Virus record (IMG/VR): IMGVR_UViG_3300049595_004364
Location: 1-64,000 of that record
DNA from: a virus
Strand: one strand, 5' to 3'
Length of the DNA stretch: 64,000 nucleotides
Of the stretch, positions 58,154-63,858 are shown piece by piece. The translations under genes and the position numbers were made by a program. A model generated the notes under the pieces. The model saw only the letters and a program-made list of their open reading frames with translations. It was not told the DNA's origin and did no database searches. Position 1 is the stretch's first letter. Each line of letters opens with the position of its first letter.

Positions 58154-58391
58154 TTAACATTTCCTCTATCTTTTCGTGCACTTCTAGATTTCTGTCGTCA
58201 AGCAACAAAAATTCTTTTTCTCGCTCCTCTACTTCCTCTAGCACAGTCATATAGTACGCTGCACTATCGCGATATGCAAGAAAAATTATAGCGTATAATA
58301 CTAATAAAACAAAAGAAAAAGTAAGCAATACTTCACGTATGCCTACTTTTCTTTTGTTAAATTCAGTTTCAATGTAAAACATTTGATCCAC
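58134..58391 (-). CDS. Single-pass membrane protein, lysis-cassette neighbour
   Basis: 85 aa with one clear membrane segment (residues about 20-43: VLLTFSFVLLVLYAIIFLAY). A basic N-terminal part (ETEFNKRKVGIREV) precedes it and an acidic coiled coil (VLEEVEEREKEFLLLDDRNLEVHEKI) follows. It overlaps the i-spanin gene. It could be a holin, antiholin or spanin accessory. A one-TM protein with a cytoplasmic N-terminus is not diagnostic. A terminator lies directly upstream, so it heads the spanin unit. Confidence 0.7.
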   Translation of the reverse strand: MDQMFYIETEFNKRKVGIREVLLTFSFVLLVLYAIIFLAYRDSAAYYMTVLEEVEEREKEFLLLDDRNLEVHEKIEEMLNENLDN

Positions 58392-58421
58392 ATAAAAATG
58401 CCACCATTTATGGCTGGTGGC
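58392..58421 (-). terminator. Terminator after 130-aa gene
   Basis: Minus-strand stem GCCACCA/TGGTGGC (58400-58406 with 58415-58421), 8-base loop, followed by ATTTTTAT. It lies 12 bases beyond the stop of the 130-aa gene and just upstream of the membrane-protein gene. Confidence 0.7.
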
Positions 58422-58432
58422 CCACCAAAATA

Positions 58433-58825
58433 TTACTCTTCTACTACTGGGTCAGCAAAAGCTTCAAAGACGCCGAACTCTTCAACAAGAGTTTCTTCGT
58501 CCATATCAACTGTGCCACCCGAAGTATTCTCGAACGTAAGTCCATCCAGATCTACAGTTGTAAATACAGGAATTTCTGCTTCTGGGGGCAGAGTTGTGTC
58601 CACTGTCTCAGGTGAGATAGGGGCAGGGTCTGCAACAACAGGGTTGAGGTAGTCATCAATAAATTTAACGGCAGCGGCAGACTCATATGCAACTGTCTCG
58701 CGACCTGCTACTAGGTCCTCAATTGCGCTAGCTAGCTCAACTCGGGCCCGCTTTACACGGTCTACTTTGGCCTGGACTTGCGCGTGTACATGCGCTAGTC
58801 CTTCGGTTAGGGTTACTTCAGTCAT
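58433..58825 (-). CDS. Hypothetical acidic protein, 130 aa
   Basis: The N-terminal 50 residues are helical (HVHAQVQAKVDRVKRARVELASAIEDLVAGRE). The rest is acidic, Pro/Val/Thr/Glu-rich and probably disordered (PVVADPAPISPETVDTTLPPEAEIPVF), ending VFEAFADPVVEE. The GC-richer base use resembles the 64-aa lipoprotein gene next to it, and both have V/E-rich tails. No domain is recognised. It has its own terminators on both sides, suggesting independent, possibly strong, expression. Confidence 0.68.
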   Translation of the reverse strand: MTEVTLTEGLAHVHAQVQAKVDRVKRARVELASAIEDLVAGRETVAYESAAAVKFIDDYLNPVVADPAPISPETVDTTLPPEAEIPVFTTVDLDGLTFENTSGGTVDMDEETLVEEFGVFEAFADPVVEE

Positions 58826-58839
58826 TTTAGTCTCCTATA

Positions 58840-58857
58840 AAAGCTAGAATTAGCTTT
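58840..58857 (-). terminator. Weak terminator after lipoprotein gene
   Basis: Stem AAAGCTA/TAGCTTT with a GAAT loop (58840-58857), T-rich on both sides (minus strand TTTTATAGG). It separates the 64-aa lipoprotein gene from the 130-aa gene. Confidence 0.45.
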
Positions 58858-58865
58858 TTCTTTTT

Positions 58866-59060
58866 TTACGGCGTAACTTCAGTTACAACTTCTTCAGTAA
58901 CTTCAGTGGGGATTTCAGCCACAACTTCTTCGGCTACAGCTTCCGCTACAACTTCTTCAGCTACAACTTCCGTTACAACTTCTTCAGCTACAACTTCTTG
59001 AGTAGGCTCAGCACAAGCGGCCAGTGCAGCCAATGCGGCTACTGCAAATACAAATTTCAT
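58866..59060 (-). CDS. Lipoprotein with Val/Glu repeat tail
   Basis: 64 aa. A typical lipoprotein signal, MKFVFAVAALAALAACAEP, with lipobox LAAC (C16), is followed by about 45 residues of EVVAEEVV/TEVVAEE repeats only. The tail is highly acidic and could be an extended beta or disordered rod on the outer membrane. Its ribosome binding site (AGGAG) lies right at the 3' end of the tmRNA gene. Its role may be surface modification or superinfection exclusion; nothing firm is known. Confidence 0.75.
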   Translation of the reverse strand: MKFVFAVAALAALAACAEPTQEVVAEEVVTEVVAEEVVAEAVAEEVVAEIPTEVTEEVVTEVTP

Positions 59061-59070
59061 TTTTTCTCCT

Positions 59071-59397
59071 ATGGGTTAAGCGGGTCCGTTCTGTTGCTAG
59101 GTGGAACCCATACCCCCGAAAATTAAGCGGCTAGCGCGTAATCCTCAACAATGCTGTTATCGTTTGCATTTATAACGTTTGATCTTTTAGGGAAATCACT
59201 CCCAGTTGTCCACTATCGTTGTTCGTCTGTCGAAACTATATCTGGCCCATCAAATATATACTACTGCGCTACATCCACATGCGCGTACTTATGACTCCAT
59301 GCTTCCAACCACTCTGGAGTACCCTTTGGGTAGGGTAGTATATATTTGGTGGACCAGCTGGGTACTGCCCCCAGGTCCAAATCGACTTATTGTCGCT
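59071..59397 (-). ncRNA. ssrA: Circularly permuted tmRNA (ssrA)
   Basis: The strand reads first an acceptor piece: GTCGATTTGGAC, a CTGGG-GGCAGTA-CCCAG T-arm-like hairpin, then CTGGTCC-A-CCA ending at 59347. A 98-base spacer follows. The coding piece begins at 59248 with GGGCCAGATATAGTTTCGAC, the conserved tmRNA 5' end. GGGCCAG pairs with CTGGTCC as the acceptor stem. After TAAAT comes the tag frame 59167-59123: GCA AAC GAT AAC ... GCT TAA, giving ANDNSIVEDYALAA-stop. The order acceptor-spacer-coding is that of alphaproteobacterial two-piece tmRNA. It would rescue stalled ribosomes and mark the products for ClpXP-type proteolysis. Exact 5' and 3' ends are estimates. Confidence 0.93.
59247..59352 (-). 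repeat. Inverted repeat extending the tmRNA acceptor stem
   Basis: CCATCAAATATATACTAC (59247-59264) and GTAGTATATATTTGGTGG (59335-59352) pair with one wobble. They continue the acceptor stem of the tmRNA outward into the spacer. The precursor would thus fold into a long helix closed by a loop that holds smaller hairpins (ACCCT/AGGGT, CTCCA/TGGAG, GCGC/GCGC). This is expected for a permuted tmRNA awaiting processing. Confidence 0.85.
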
Positions 59398-59694
59398 TCA
59401 TACAACTATATCTTCTCTAGGAACAATTCCAAGAGAGGATTGCTGGTTACTAATTACTACGTTCATAGCTATATCAGACGAATCTTCTACAGTACATAGA
59501 ATTAGTGCAATACTATCTATTGCTTTAACTATATCTTCTTTATCTAGACCAAGTTTACTTTGGTGGATAAATAGTTTGTGAGAGAAGTTCGCGGCGTACT
59601 GAGCGTACACCGCGTTCATCACATGCAGTTCCTGAGCTAGCTCATTCACTTCTGCCGGCCAAGCCGACGGATTACCTATAATTTCTTTTAGCAT
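59398..59694 (-). CDS. Hypothetical helical protein, 98 aa
   Basis: I take the ATG at 59694, which follows the TAA of the Ig-like gene by one base, giving MLKEIIGNPSAWPAEVNELAQ. The body is helical (LHVMNAVYAQYAANFSHKLFIHQSKLG, then DIVKAIDSIALILCTVED), and its stop abuts the tmRNA acceptor piece. The helical pattern resembles small phage proteins found in virion or packaging regions. Function is unknown. The tmRNA may be co-transcribed with this gene because no promoter is visible between them. Confidence 0.68.
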   Translation of the reverse strand: MLKEIIGNPSAWPAEVNELAQELHVMNAVYAQYAANFSHKLFIHQSKLGLDKEDIVKAIDSIALILCTVEDSSDIAMNVVISNQQSSLGIVPREDIVV

Positions 59695-59695
59695 A

Positions 59696-60190
59696 TTACA
59701 CATTCGTATTAGTGATAGTGAAAGTTCCTGAGGCAGTACGCCCATAAATATCCGCTGCTGTTACTCTAACAGTTATAACTTCTGTTGCAGTAACTGCTGG
59801 TCTAGTACCTGCAAAGGTTCTAGTTGATGGCGTAAACGTAATCCACGTTGGTAGTGGTGCACCACCATCTAGTGTTGCAGTATACGTAATAGGAGCAGCT
59901 TCAGGGTCGTTGAAAGTATTCAGCGCAAAAGTGTAGTTGAGAGCCGAAAGTTCATTGCCTGTTTGGTTAACAAGAGCATTCTGTAGGGTAGGGGCTACAT
60001 TTACAGCTCTACCTGCATAAATAAGAGAATGTTTCATACCTCTTATAAAGCTACCAAATACGCGTCTAACACGCATTGGTGTCGCACCGGTATTTAAGGC
60101 TACAAATTCTGCTCGTGTTGGCACAGCGCCAATATCGTTGGAAACAAAAGATGCTGCAATGGTATCTCTAAGTCTAGAAAGTCTACCCAT
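59696..60190 (-). CDS. Ig-like (He_PIG-type) domain protein
   Basis: 164 aa. The N-terminal 70 residues contain a basic stretch (MRVRRVFGSFIRGMKHSLIYAG). The C-terminal 95 residues are a cadherin-like Ig domain: NYTFALNTFNDPEAAPITYTATLDGGAPLPTWITFTPSTRTFAGTRP, then ITVRVTAADIYGRTASGTFTI. The pattern P-L-P-x-W-I-x-F-x-x-x-x-R-x-F-x-G-x-P is typical of putative Ig (He_PIG) modules. Phage virions use such domains as surface decoration. It overlaps the 56-aa gene by one base. Confidence 0.78.
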   Translation of the reverse strand: MGRLSRLRDTIAASFVSNDIGAVPTRAEFVALNTGATPMRVRRVFGSFIRGMKHSLIYAGRAVNVAPTLQNALVNQTGNELSALNYTFALNTFNDPEAAPITYTATLDGGAPLPTWITFTPSTRTFAGTRPAVTATEVITVRVTAADIYGRTASGTFTITNTNV

Positions 60191-60360
60191 TATACGCCTT
60201 CCAGCAACGCGTCTCTAACCATTGCAACAATTTTATTGTCAATATCATTACCAGTCGTTTCAGCATAACGCTCTAGTAGAGTTACAACCATCTCTTTTAC
60301 TTCTCTACGGTTAAACATCGCCGTAATAAAAGGGACGATAATGTTAAAAATGATTTTCAT
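60190..60360 (-). CDS. Small protein with hydrophobic N-terminus, 56 aa
   Basis: The ATG at 60358-60360 follows AGGAGA. It reads MKIIFNIIVPFITAMFNRRE, then VKEMVVTLLERYAETTGND and a helical end. The first 15 residues could insert in a membrane, followed by a basic patch. The stop overlaps the next start as TAATG. It could be a small holin-like or membrane-tethered virion protein. The evidence is only hydrophobicity and coupling to the Ig-like gene. Confidence 0.68.
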   Translation of the reverse strand: MKIIFNIIVPFITAMFNRREVKEMVVTLLERYAETTGNDIDNKIVAMVRDALLEGV

Positions 60361-60403
60361 AAATCTCCTTTATAGTCTGGCAAGTTTATCCTAGCCTGAG
60401 GAG

Positions 60404-60432
60404 ATTATGACACAAGGGAACTCAAAAGTCAA
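60404..60432 (-). promoter_or_regulatory. Minus-strand promoter, CTTGAC type
   Basis: TTGACT (60427-60432), a 17-base spacer and CATAAT (60404-60409), preceded by AGTTC. It overlaps the end of the MazG-like gene and precedes the 56-aa gene. It could drive the 56-aa, Ig-like and 98-aa genes and the tmRNA. Confidence 0.72.
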
Positions 60433-60941
60433 GAACTTTTTTTCTGGACAAAGGGTTCCAAGTGAGGCTTACTATAGTTAGGCCCTTTAAGGATCTTACC
60501 ATCAAGTCTACGGACTGGTCTGCCATCCGTACCGAGTTTGCTCATATTTGACCTGTGTACTTCTCTAAACGCACCCTCAAAATCCATATCTTTGGTGTAG
60601 CTATAGATAAGCGTTAAGATCCCGTCCAAGTCTTGGTCAATAGTTTCTTTTTCCACCGCAAGAGCTATATCAATAATATCTACCTTAGCACAGTCAAGCG
60701 TCTTAGCTTCTTCAATGTGCTCAGGGTCAATCATTGGGATATCAAGAGCATAATACGCACCGTACACCACATACGCCAGATCAACAAGAGCATCAAGCTC
60801 TTCGATGTCTGACGCAGCGGCGTCCAGCTCGTTGGCTTCTTCTTCAATGAGAGCTACTCGAAGATCATAAGTTGCTTTTTCACTCATTGTGTTTGGAAGT
60901 TGACCATAAACTTCCATAAATTCTTTTACTAGTTCGTGCAT
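60429..60941 (-). CDS. MazG/HisE-like nucleotide pyrophosphohydrolase
   Basis: 170 aa, all helical. VALIEEEANELDAAASDIEELDALVDLAYVVYGAYYAL carries the E-E-x-x-E ... D-x-x-x-D metal-binding pattern of MazG-type enzymes. AFREVHRSNMSKLGTDGRPVRRLDGKILKGPNY near the end is a signature of phage/PRA-PH members of this fold. It should hydrolyse (d)NTPs to monophosphates, or lower signalling nucleotides as proposed for phage MazG. It follows the metallophosphoesterase gene at once. Confidence 0.85.
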   Translation of the reverse strand: MHELVKEFMEVYGQLPNTMSEKATYDLRVALIEEEANELDAAASDIEELDALVDLAYVVYGAYYALDIPMIDPEHIEEAKTLDCAKVDIIDIALAVEKETIDQDLDGILTLIYSYTKDMDFEGAFREVHRSNMSKLGTDGRPVRRLDGKILKGPNYSKPHLEPFVQKKSS

Positions 60942-61676
60942 TTAGACCTCAAATGTTGCTGTAGGGTTAAAGTGTGCATTTTCACTGTGATCACCTTTTG
61001 GGTAGCCACGTGGGTTGCAAAGCACCCGTGTGTTACTCACAGTGTAATCACTGTTGTCGTGCATATGACCGTGGACCCACACCGGGGCGGTCATGAGATG
61101 CTCCAGATTGGAAGCATATGCTGTATTAAGTTTATCACCAGCATACTTAGGATGCACACTAAGAAAGCTAGGTGCATGATGTGTCACCACCACTGTGCGA
61201 TCATAGGGCTCTAGTGTGTCTAGGAAATACACTGTTTCATGGTGCCAACGAAGGGCATCATCAGTGCTAAACACTCTAAAATCGTTCATGCCATGCTGTG
61301 CAAGATTTTTATGATACTCTGTACCACCAAAGTTAGTCCACAGAGTTCCACCCACAAATCGCACGCCGTCAAGCATGACAGCTTCGTTATCGAGAAGATG
61401 CACGTTAGCTGGCAGCTCTCTACGGATTGCTGCAAGGTAGGACTTTTTAGTATTCTTCCAGCCGTACAGCTCGTGATTGCCACCCACGTAGACAACGTGC
61501 TTGTAAGTGCTGGACACGTGGTCCAGAAACTTACGATAGCGATTCTTTTTGCTATCCGTGTTCACAAAGCCGTGAGCAGTAAAGATATCACCCGCAAGCA
61601 CAAGCACATCCGCTGCCTTCTCAGGCAGGTAGAGGTGGCCAAACTCCAGATGGAGATCACTCATGTACTGGATCAT
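60942..61676 (-). CDS. Metallophosphoesterase
   Basis: 244 aa with all motifs of the calcineurin-like family: SDLHLEFG (D7, H9), LAGDIF, VGGNHELYGW, VTHHAPS and HGHMHDN. The absence of a cap domain and the length suggest a single-domain phosphodiesterase acting on nucleotides or nucleic acid ends. It is distinct from the SbcD-like gene. It lies between a MazG-like gene and a small conserved gene, overlapping the latter by ATGA. Substrate is unknown. Confidence 0.9.
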   Translation of the reverse strand: MIQYMSDLHLEFGHLYLPEKAADVLVLAGDIFTAHGFVNTDSKKNRYRKFLDHVSSTYKHVVYVGGNHELYGWKNTKKSYLAAIRRELPANVHLLDNEAVMLDGVRFVGGTLWTNFGGTEYHKNLAQHGMNDFRVFSTDDALRWHHETVYFLDTLEPYDRTVVVTHHAPSFLSVHPKYAGDKLNTAYASNLEHLMTAPVWVHGHMHDNSDYTVSNTRVLCNPRGYPKGDHSENAHFNPTATFEV

Positions 61677-61894
61677 AGCATACTCCTGATTTTCTTAAAC
61701 ACTACCTTGCGATCGGTCCAAACAACATCATTGACCCACATAAATACTGTGAAGCCATGATTGCCACCAAAGCGCTCTGTAACTACCTTACCATTAACAG
61801 TAGCAAGGTACACCCAGGGTATATTGCCCTGAAGCGTAACATTGATACCAATCTTGGCAAGCTTCTCTACGAAAGATTTTACTTTGTATGTCAT
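61673..61894 (-). CDS. Small hypothetical protein, 73 aa
   Basis: MTYKVKSFVEKLAKIGINVT, then PWVYLATVNGKVVTERFGGN and GFTVFMWVNDVVWTDRKVVF. The Kxxxx-F-x-x-x-L-x-x-x-G-I-x-V-x-x-x-G-x-x-P-W-x-Y-L pattern is recurrent in small phage proteins. It appears to be a compact alpha/beta fold with many aromatic residues. Function is not known. It begins 7 bases after a CTTGAC-type promoter. Confidence 0.7.
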   Translation of the reverse strand: MTYKVKSFVEKLAKIGINVTLQGNIPWVYLATVNGKVVTERFGGNHGFTVFMWVNDVVWTDRKVVFKKIRSML

Positions 61895-61900
61895 CTAGGT

Positions 61901-61929
61901 AATGTACTCTATTTCTAGGAGTATGTCAA
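61901..61929 (-). promoter_or_regulatory. Minus-strand promoter, CTTGAC type
   Basis: TTGACA (61924-61929), a 17-base spacer and TACATT (61901-61906), preceded by CTC. It overlaps the 3' end of the bS21 gene and lies just before the 73-aa gene, metallophosphoesterase and MazG-like gene. Confidence 0.72.
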
Positions 61930-62126
61930 GAGTTATCTTCAGATCTTTGTTGGGCTTCTTTACGCGCGCGTACTTTAGCTCTTGCTAGACGCTTTCGGCG
62001 CTTTAGACCCTTCGATTCAAAATGTGCTCTCTCAGTAGCGCGACGGAGGTCGCCATCCTCGCGTACTTTTTTATTGAGAAGCGCAATAGCTTTATTTACA
62101 TTATTTTTACGAACAATTACTTCCAT
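61926..62126 (-). CDS. rpsU: Ribosomal protein bS21
   Basis: 66 aa: MEVIVRKNNVNKAIALLNKK, then VREDGDLRRATERAHFESKG and a KRRKRLARAKVRARKEAQQR tail. The V-x-V-R-x-N-N-V-x-x-A-x-x-x-L-x-K-K start, the Gly-Asp-Leu turn and the basic C-terminal helix are those of bacterial S21, and resemble alphaproteobacterial forms more than E. coli. bS21 sits on the small subunit near the anti-Shine-Dalgarno site and affects initiation. Phage-encoded bS21 is known from other aquatic phages. It may replace host S21 to favour phage mRNAs. It overlaps the next upstream gene by one base. Confidence 0.93.
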   Translation of the reverse strand: MEVIVRKNNVNKAIALLNKKVREDGDLRRATERAHFESKGLKRRKRLARAKVRARKEAQQRSEDNS

Positions 62127-62554
62127 TAGTCATCTACCATTACTATGTTAAAATAAAATTTGACATCGTCTTCTTCTTCTTCGACGTCCATGTGTATATG
62201 TTTTACAAGCTGTTTAGACATTTCCTCGGCAGCTATAGCCATTAGTTTATCTTCATCTAGATTAAACATGACTTCTTTACTACCCGTAAGAAAAAACTGA
62301 ACTACTTTAATATTTTTTTGTATTAGGGATAAAGCCTTAGCATACTCTTCTAGAACGGGTTCTATGTCATCTGGGTATTCCCCTTTATTCATAGCTTCTA
62401 GTTTAGCATGGACACTTTTTACTCCTTCAGCGTACCCACTAGCCCATATAGGATTCTGGAAAGTTTCCATAAGGAGTGAACCCCATTTTTTAGACCAAGC
62501 TAAAAGCTCTTCGTCTGATTTTATTTCTTTCCATTCTCTTCTAACACTTATCAT
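62126..62554 (-). CDS. Hypothetical protein, 142 aa
   Basis: MISVRREWKEIKSDEELLAW is followed by FQNPIWASGYAEGVKSVHAKLEAM, an acidic helical region, and a strongly acidic loop (VEEEEDDVKFYFNIVMVDD). It is probably soluble and helical. It is coupled to bS21 downstream (one-base overlap) and to a 44-aa HTH-like gene upstream (ATGA). No domain is recognised. Confidence 0.68.
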   Translation of the reverse strand: MISVRREWKEIKSDEELLAWSKKWGSLLMETFQNPIWASGYAEGVKSVHAKLEAMNKGEYPDDIEPVLEEYAKALSLIQKNIKVVQFFLTGSKEVMFNLDEDKLMAIAAEEMSKQLVKHIHMDVEEEEDDVKFYFNIVMVDD

Positions 62555-62685
62555 TTACTGCCTTTAATAGGGAATGTCCACCCTCTTTTGCGTAAGTAGT
62601 GCACTTGACTACGAATAGCAATATTTGTTTTTTGAAGTTTCTCACTAAGTTCATCAATAGATAAGATGTTATAGTTCCTCTTCAA
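62551..62685 (-). CDS. Small HTH-like protein, 44 aa, TTG start
   Basis: The frame runs from a TTG at 62685 to TGA at 62551-62553, which overlaps the next gene as ATGA. It reads (M)KRNYNILSIDELSEKLQKTN, then IAIRSQVHYLRKRGWTFPIK. The SIDELSEKLQKTNIAIRSQVHYLRKRG part is a compact winged-helix-type helix-turn-helix seen in mini phage regulators. The 5' 17 bases overlap the 112-aa gene. The TTG start lacks a strong Shine-Dalgarno, so it is likely coupled. Confidence 0.62.
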   Translation of the reverse strand: MKRNYNILSIDELSEKLQKTNIAIRSQVHYLRKRGWTFPIKGSK

Positions 62686-63007
62686 AAATATTCTCTGATC
62701 TCTGGTCCATTGTTCCGCCATGATAATTAATTTCTGCTACTATAAGTTCTACGGGGACCCAAGGATATACTGTATTAGTATAATCCGGTTGGTCAGCATA
62801 GTCAGCAAAATAAGTGGGCTGTTCCGACGGAAAGCCCACTTCATAATGTGTATATACTTTTAGCCCATCTTCTCTAGGGTGAGAGTAATGTTTAGAGCTA
62901 GCTTGGACAGACATTGCAAATCCATCTAGACAAATTATTGGAGTATAATAAGACATATCACCAACAAGTTCTCTATGCATCGCGTTGTAAAATTCAGCTA
63001 TTGTCAA
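62669..63007 (-). CDS. Hypothetical protein, 112 aa
   Basis: It starts with TTG at 63007, with AAGG 7 bases upstream (TTG ACA ATA GCT). It reads MTIAEFYNAMHRELVGDMSY, then CLDGFAMSVQASSKHYSHPRE and YTHYEVGFPSEQP. A Ser/His/Tyr-rich strand region and an acidic Asn-Tyr end. The layout is seen in small conserved phage proteins of unknown role. It overlaps both neighbours. Confidence 0.66.
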   Translation of the reverse strand: MTIAEFYNAMHRELVGDMSYYTPIICLDGFAMSVQASSKHYSHPREDGLKVYTHYEVGFPSEQPTYFADYADQPDYTNTVYPWVPVELIVAEINYHGGTMDQRSENIFEEEL

Positions 63008-63287
63008 TTGCCAACCTTAAAATATATTCGATATAATCGTTTAGCTTCATGTCTTTTTCATGGGCTTCCATGGCAAGATCAAGCCACATATAGTCTGGAA
63101 GTTCTACCTCTAGAGACGCGTTTTCAAATGGTAACCCTTGTTCAATAAGAAGAATTTTTGCCTCAAATGTTTCTTCATCAATTTCAAACGCATCATCTTC
63201 TAGACAATTACAAGTGTAGGTTACCGTAGGACCTCTAATAACGCCACAAAATTTATTATCAACATAATTCTTTTCAATTACGACCAT
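62994..63287 (-). CDS. Hypothetical protein, 97 aa, RHH-like C-terminus
   Basis: MVVIEKNYVDNKFCGVIRGP is followed by a CNCLEDDAFEIDEETFEAKILLI region. The C-terminal part (DYMWLDLAMEAHEKDMKLNDYIEYILRLAI) resembles the ribbon-helix-helix/Arc-type helical pair found in small regulators. The N-terminal Cys-x-Cys could bind metal, but no partner pair is seen. It overlaps neighbours at both ends. Confidence 0.64.
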   Translation of the reverse strand: MVVIEKNYVDNKFCGVIRGPTVTYTCNCLEDDAFEIDEETFEAKILLIEQGLPFENASLEVELPDYMWLDLAMEAHEKDMKLNDYIEYILRLAIDNS

Positions 63288-63559
63288 CCTAAACTCTTCA
63301 AATCCTTTTTAATTTCTTCTGTAATAGTACCTTCTGGAAAACCTTCATTGAACCCACTAAGGTAAAAGTCCAGATAGTTTTCGTTTAAACCTCTCAGCCT
63401 AGCAACTAGGCCACCGGCGTACCTCCAGGTGCAGCTCCAGTCTTCGCCATCTTTGCTAAACTCATTATTGCACAGTGCAGCATAAAGTGCCCGTGCATAA
63501 TTTATATCTACTAACTTATGCCTAAGTTGCTCTAGGTCTTTTTCTAAGCTGTGACCCAT
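63278..63559 (-). CDS. Hypothetical protein, 93 aa
   Basis: MGHSLEKDLEQLRHKLVDIN, then YARALYAALCNNEFSKDGED and WSCTWRYAGGLVARLRGLNENYLDFYLSG, ending EEIKKDLKSLGWS. The W-x-C-T/S-x-R-x-A-G-G-x-V-A-x-L-R-G-x-x-E-x-Y-x-D-F-Y pattern recurs in small phage proteins. No function is known. It overlaps neighbours by 10-16 bases. Confidence 0.66.
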   Translation of the reverse strand: MGHSLEKDLEQLRHKLVDINYARALYAALCNNEFSKDGEDWSCTWRYAGGLVARLRGLNENYLDFYLSGFNEGFPEGTITEEIKKDLKSLGWS

Positions 63560-63858
63560 GTTACTTCTTCTTTCAATTCGATATACTCGTGGCCGTCATA
63601 TTCACATATACGAAACTCAGTTCCAACAGGAACCCAAAACACTACTAGGTTTTCTACAGCAGAGCTATAATAGGACGGATACGTGTCTTTTGCATACTTA
63701 AGTGCAGCATCCCACTTGCTAGCCAGCACAAGATCTACAAGGGTTGGATCAAATAGTGCTTCTTTTTCCGCTAGTTCGGTAGACCATCCAGCTCCATATC
63801 CTGGGGATACTAAGACGGCTACTTTACCATCAACAATTTTTTTAGGAACAGGGGACAA
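63544..63858 (-). CDS. Hypothetical protein, 104 aa, TTG start
   Basis: I choose TTG at 63858 because AAGGAG lies 7 bases upstream (63867-63872); longer alternatives begin at 63885 (ATG) or 63906 (TTG). It reads (M)SPVPKKIVDGKVAVLVSPGYGAGW, a common phage motif, then STELAEKEALFDPTLVDLVL, ending WVPVGTEFRICEYDGHEYIELKEE. The KVAVLVSPGYGAGWSTW-like segment is widespread in small phage proteins of unknown function. It overlaps both neighbours. Confidence 0.7.
   Translation of the reverse strand: MSPVPKKIVDGKVAVLVSPGYGAGWSTELAEKEALFDPTLVDLVLASKWDAALKYAKDTYPSYYSSAVENLVVFWVPVGTEFRICEYDGHEYIELKEEVTWVTA

Noticed and set aside
59206-59499. Plus-strand open frame of 97 codons across the tmRNA region
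   Set aside because: It is antisense to the tmRNA and lacks a ribosome binding site and protein-like composition; the conserved RNA features explain the region.
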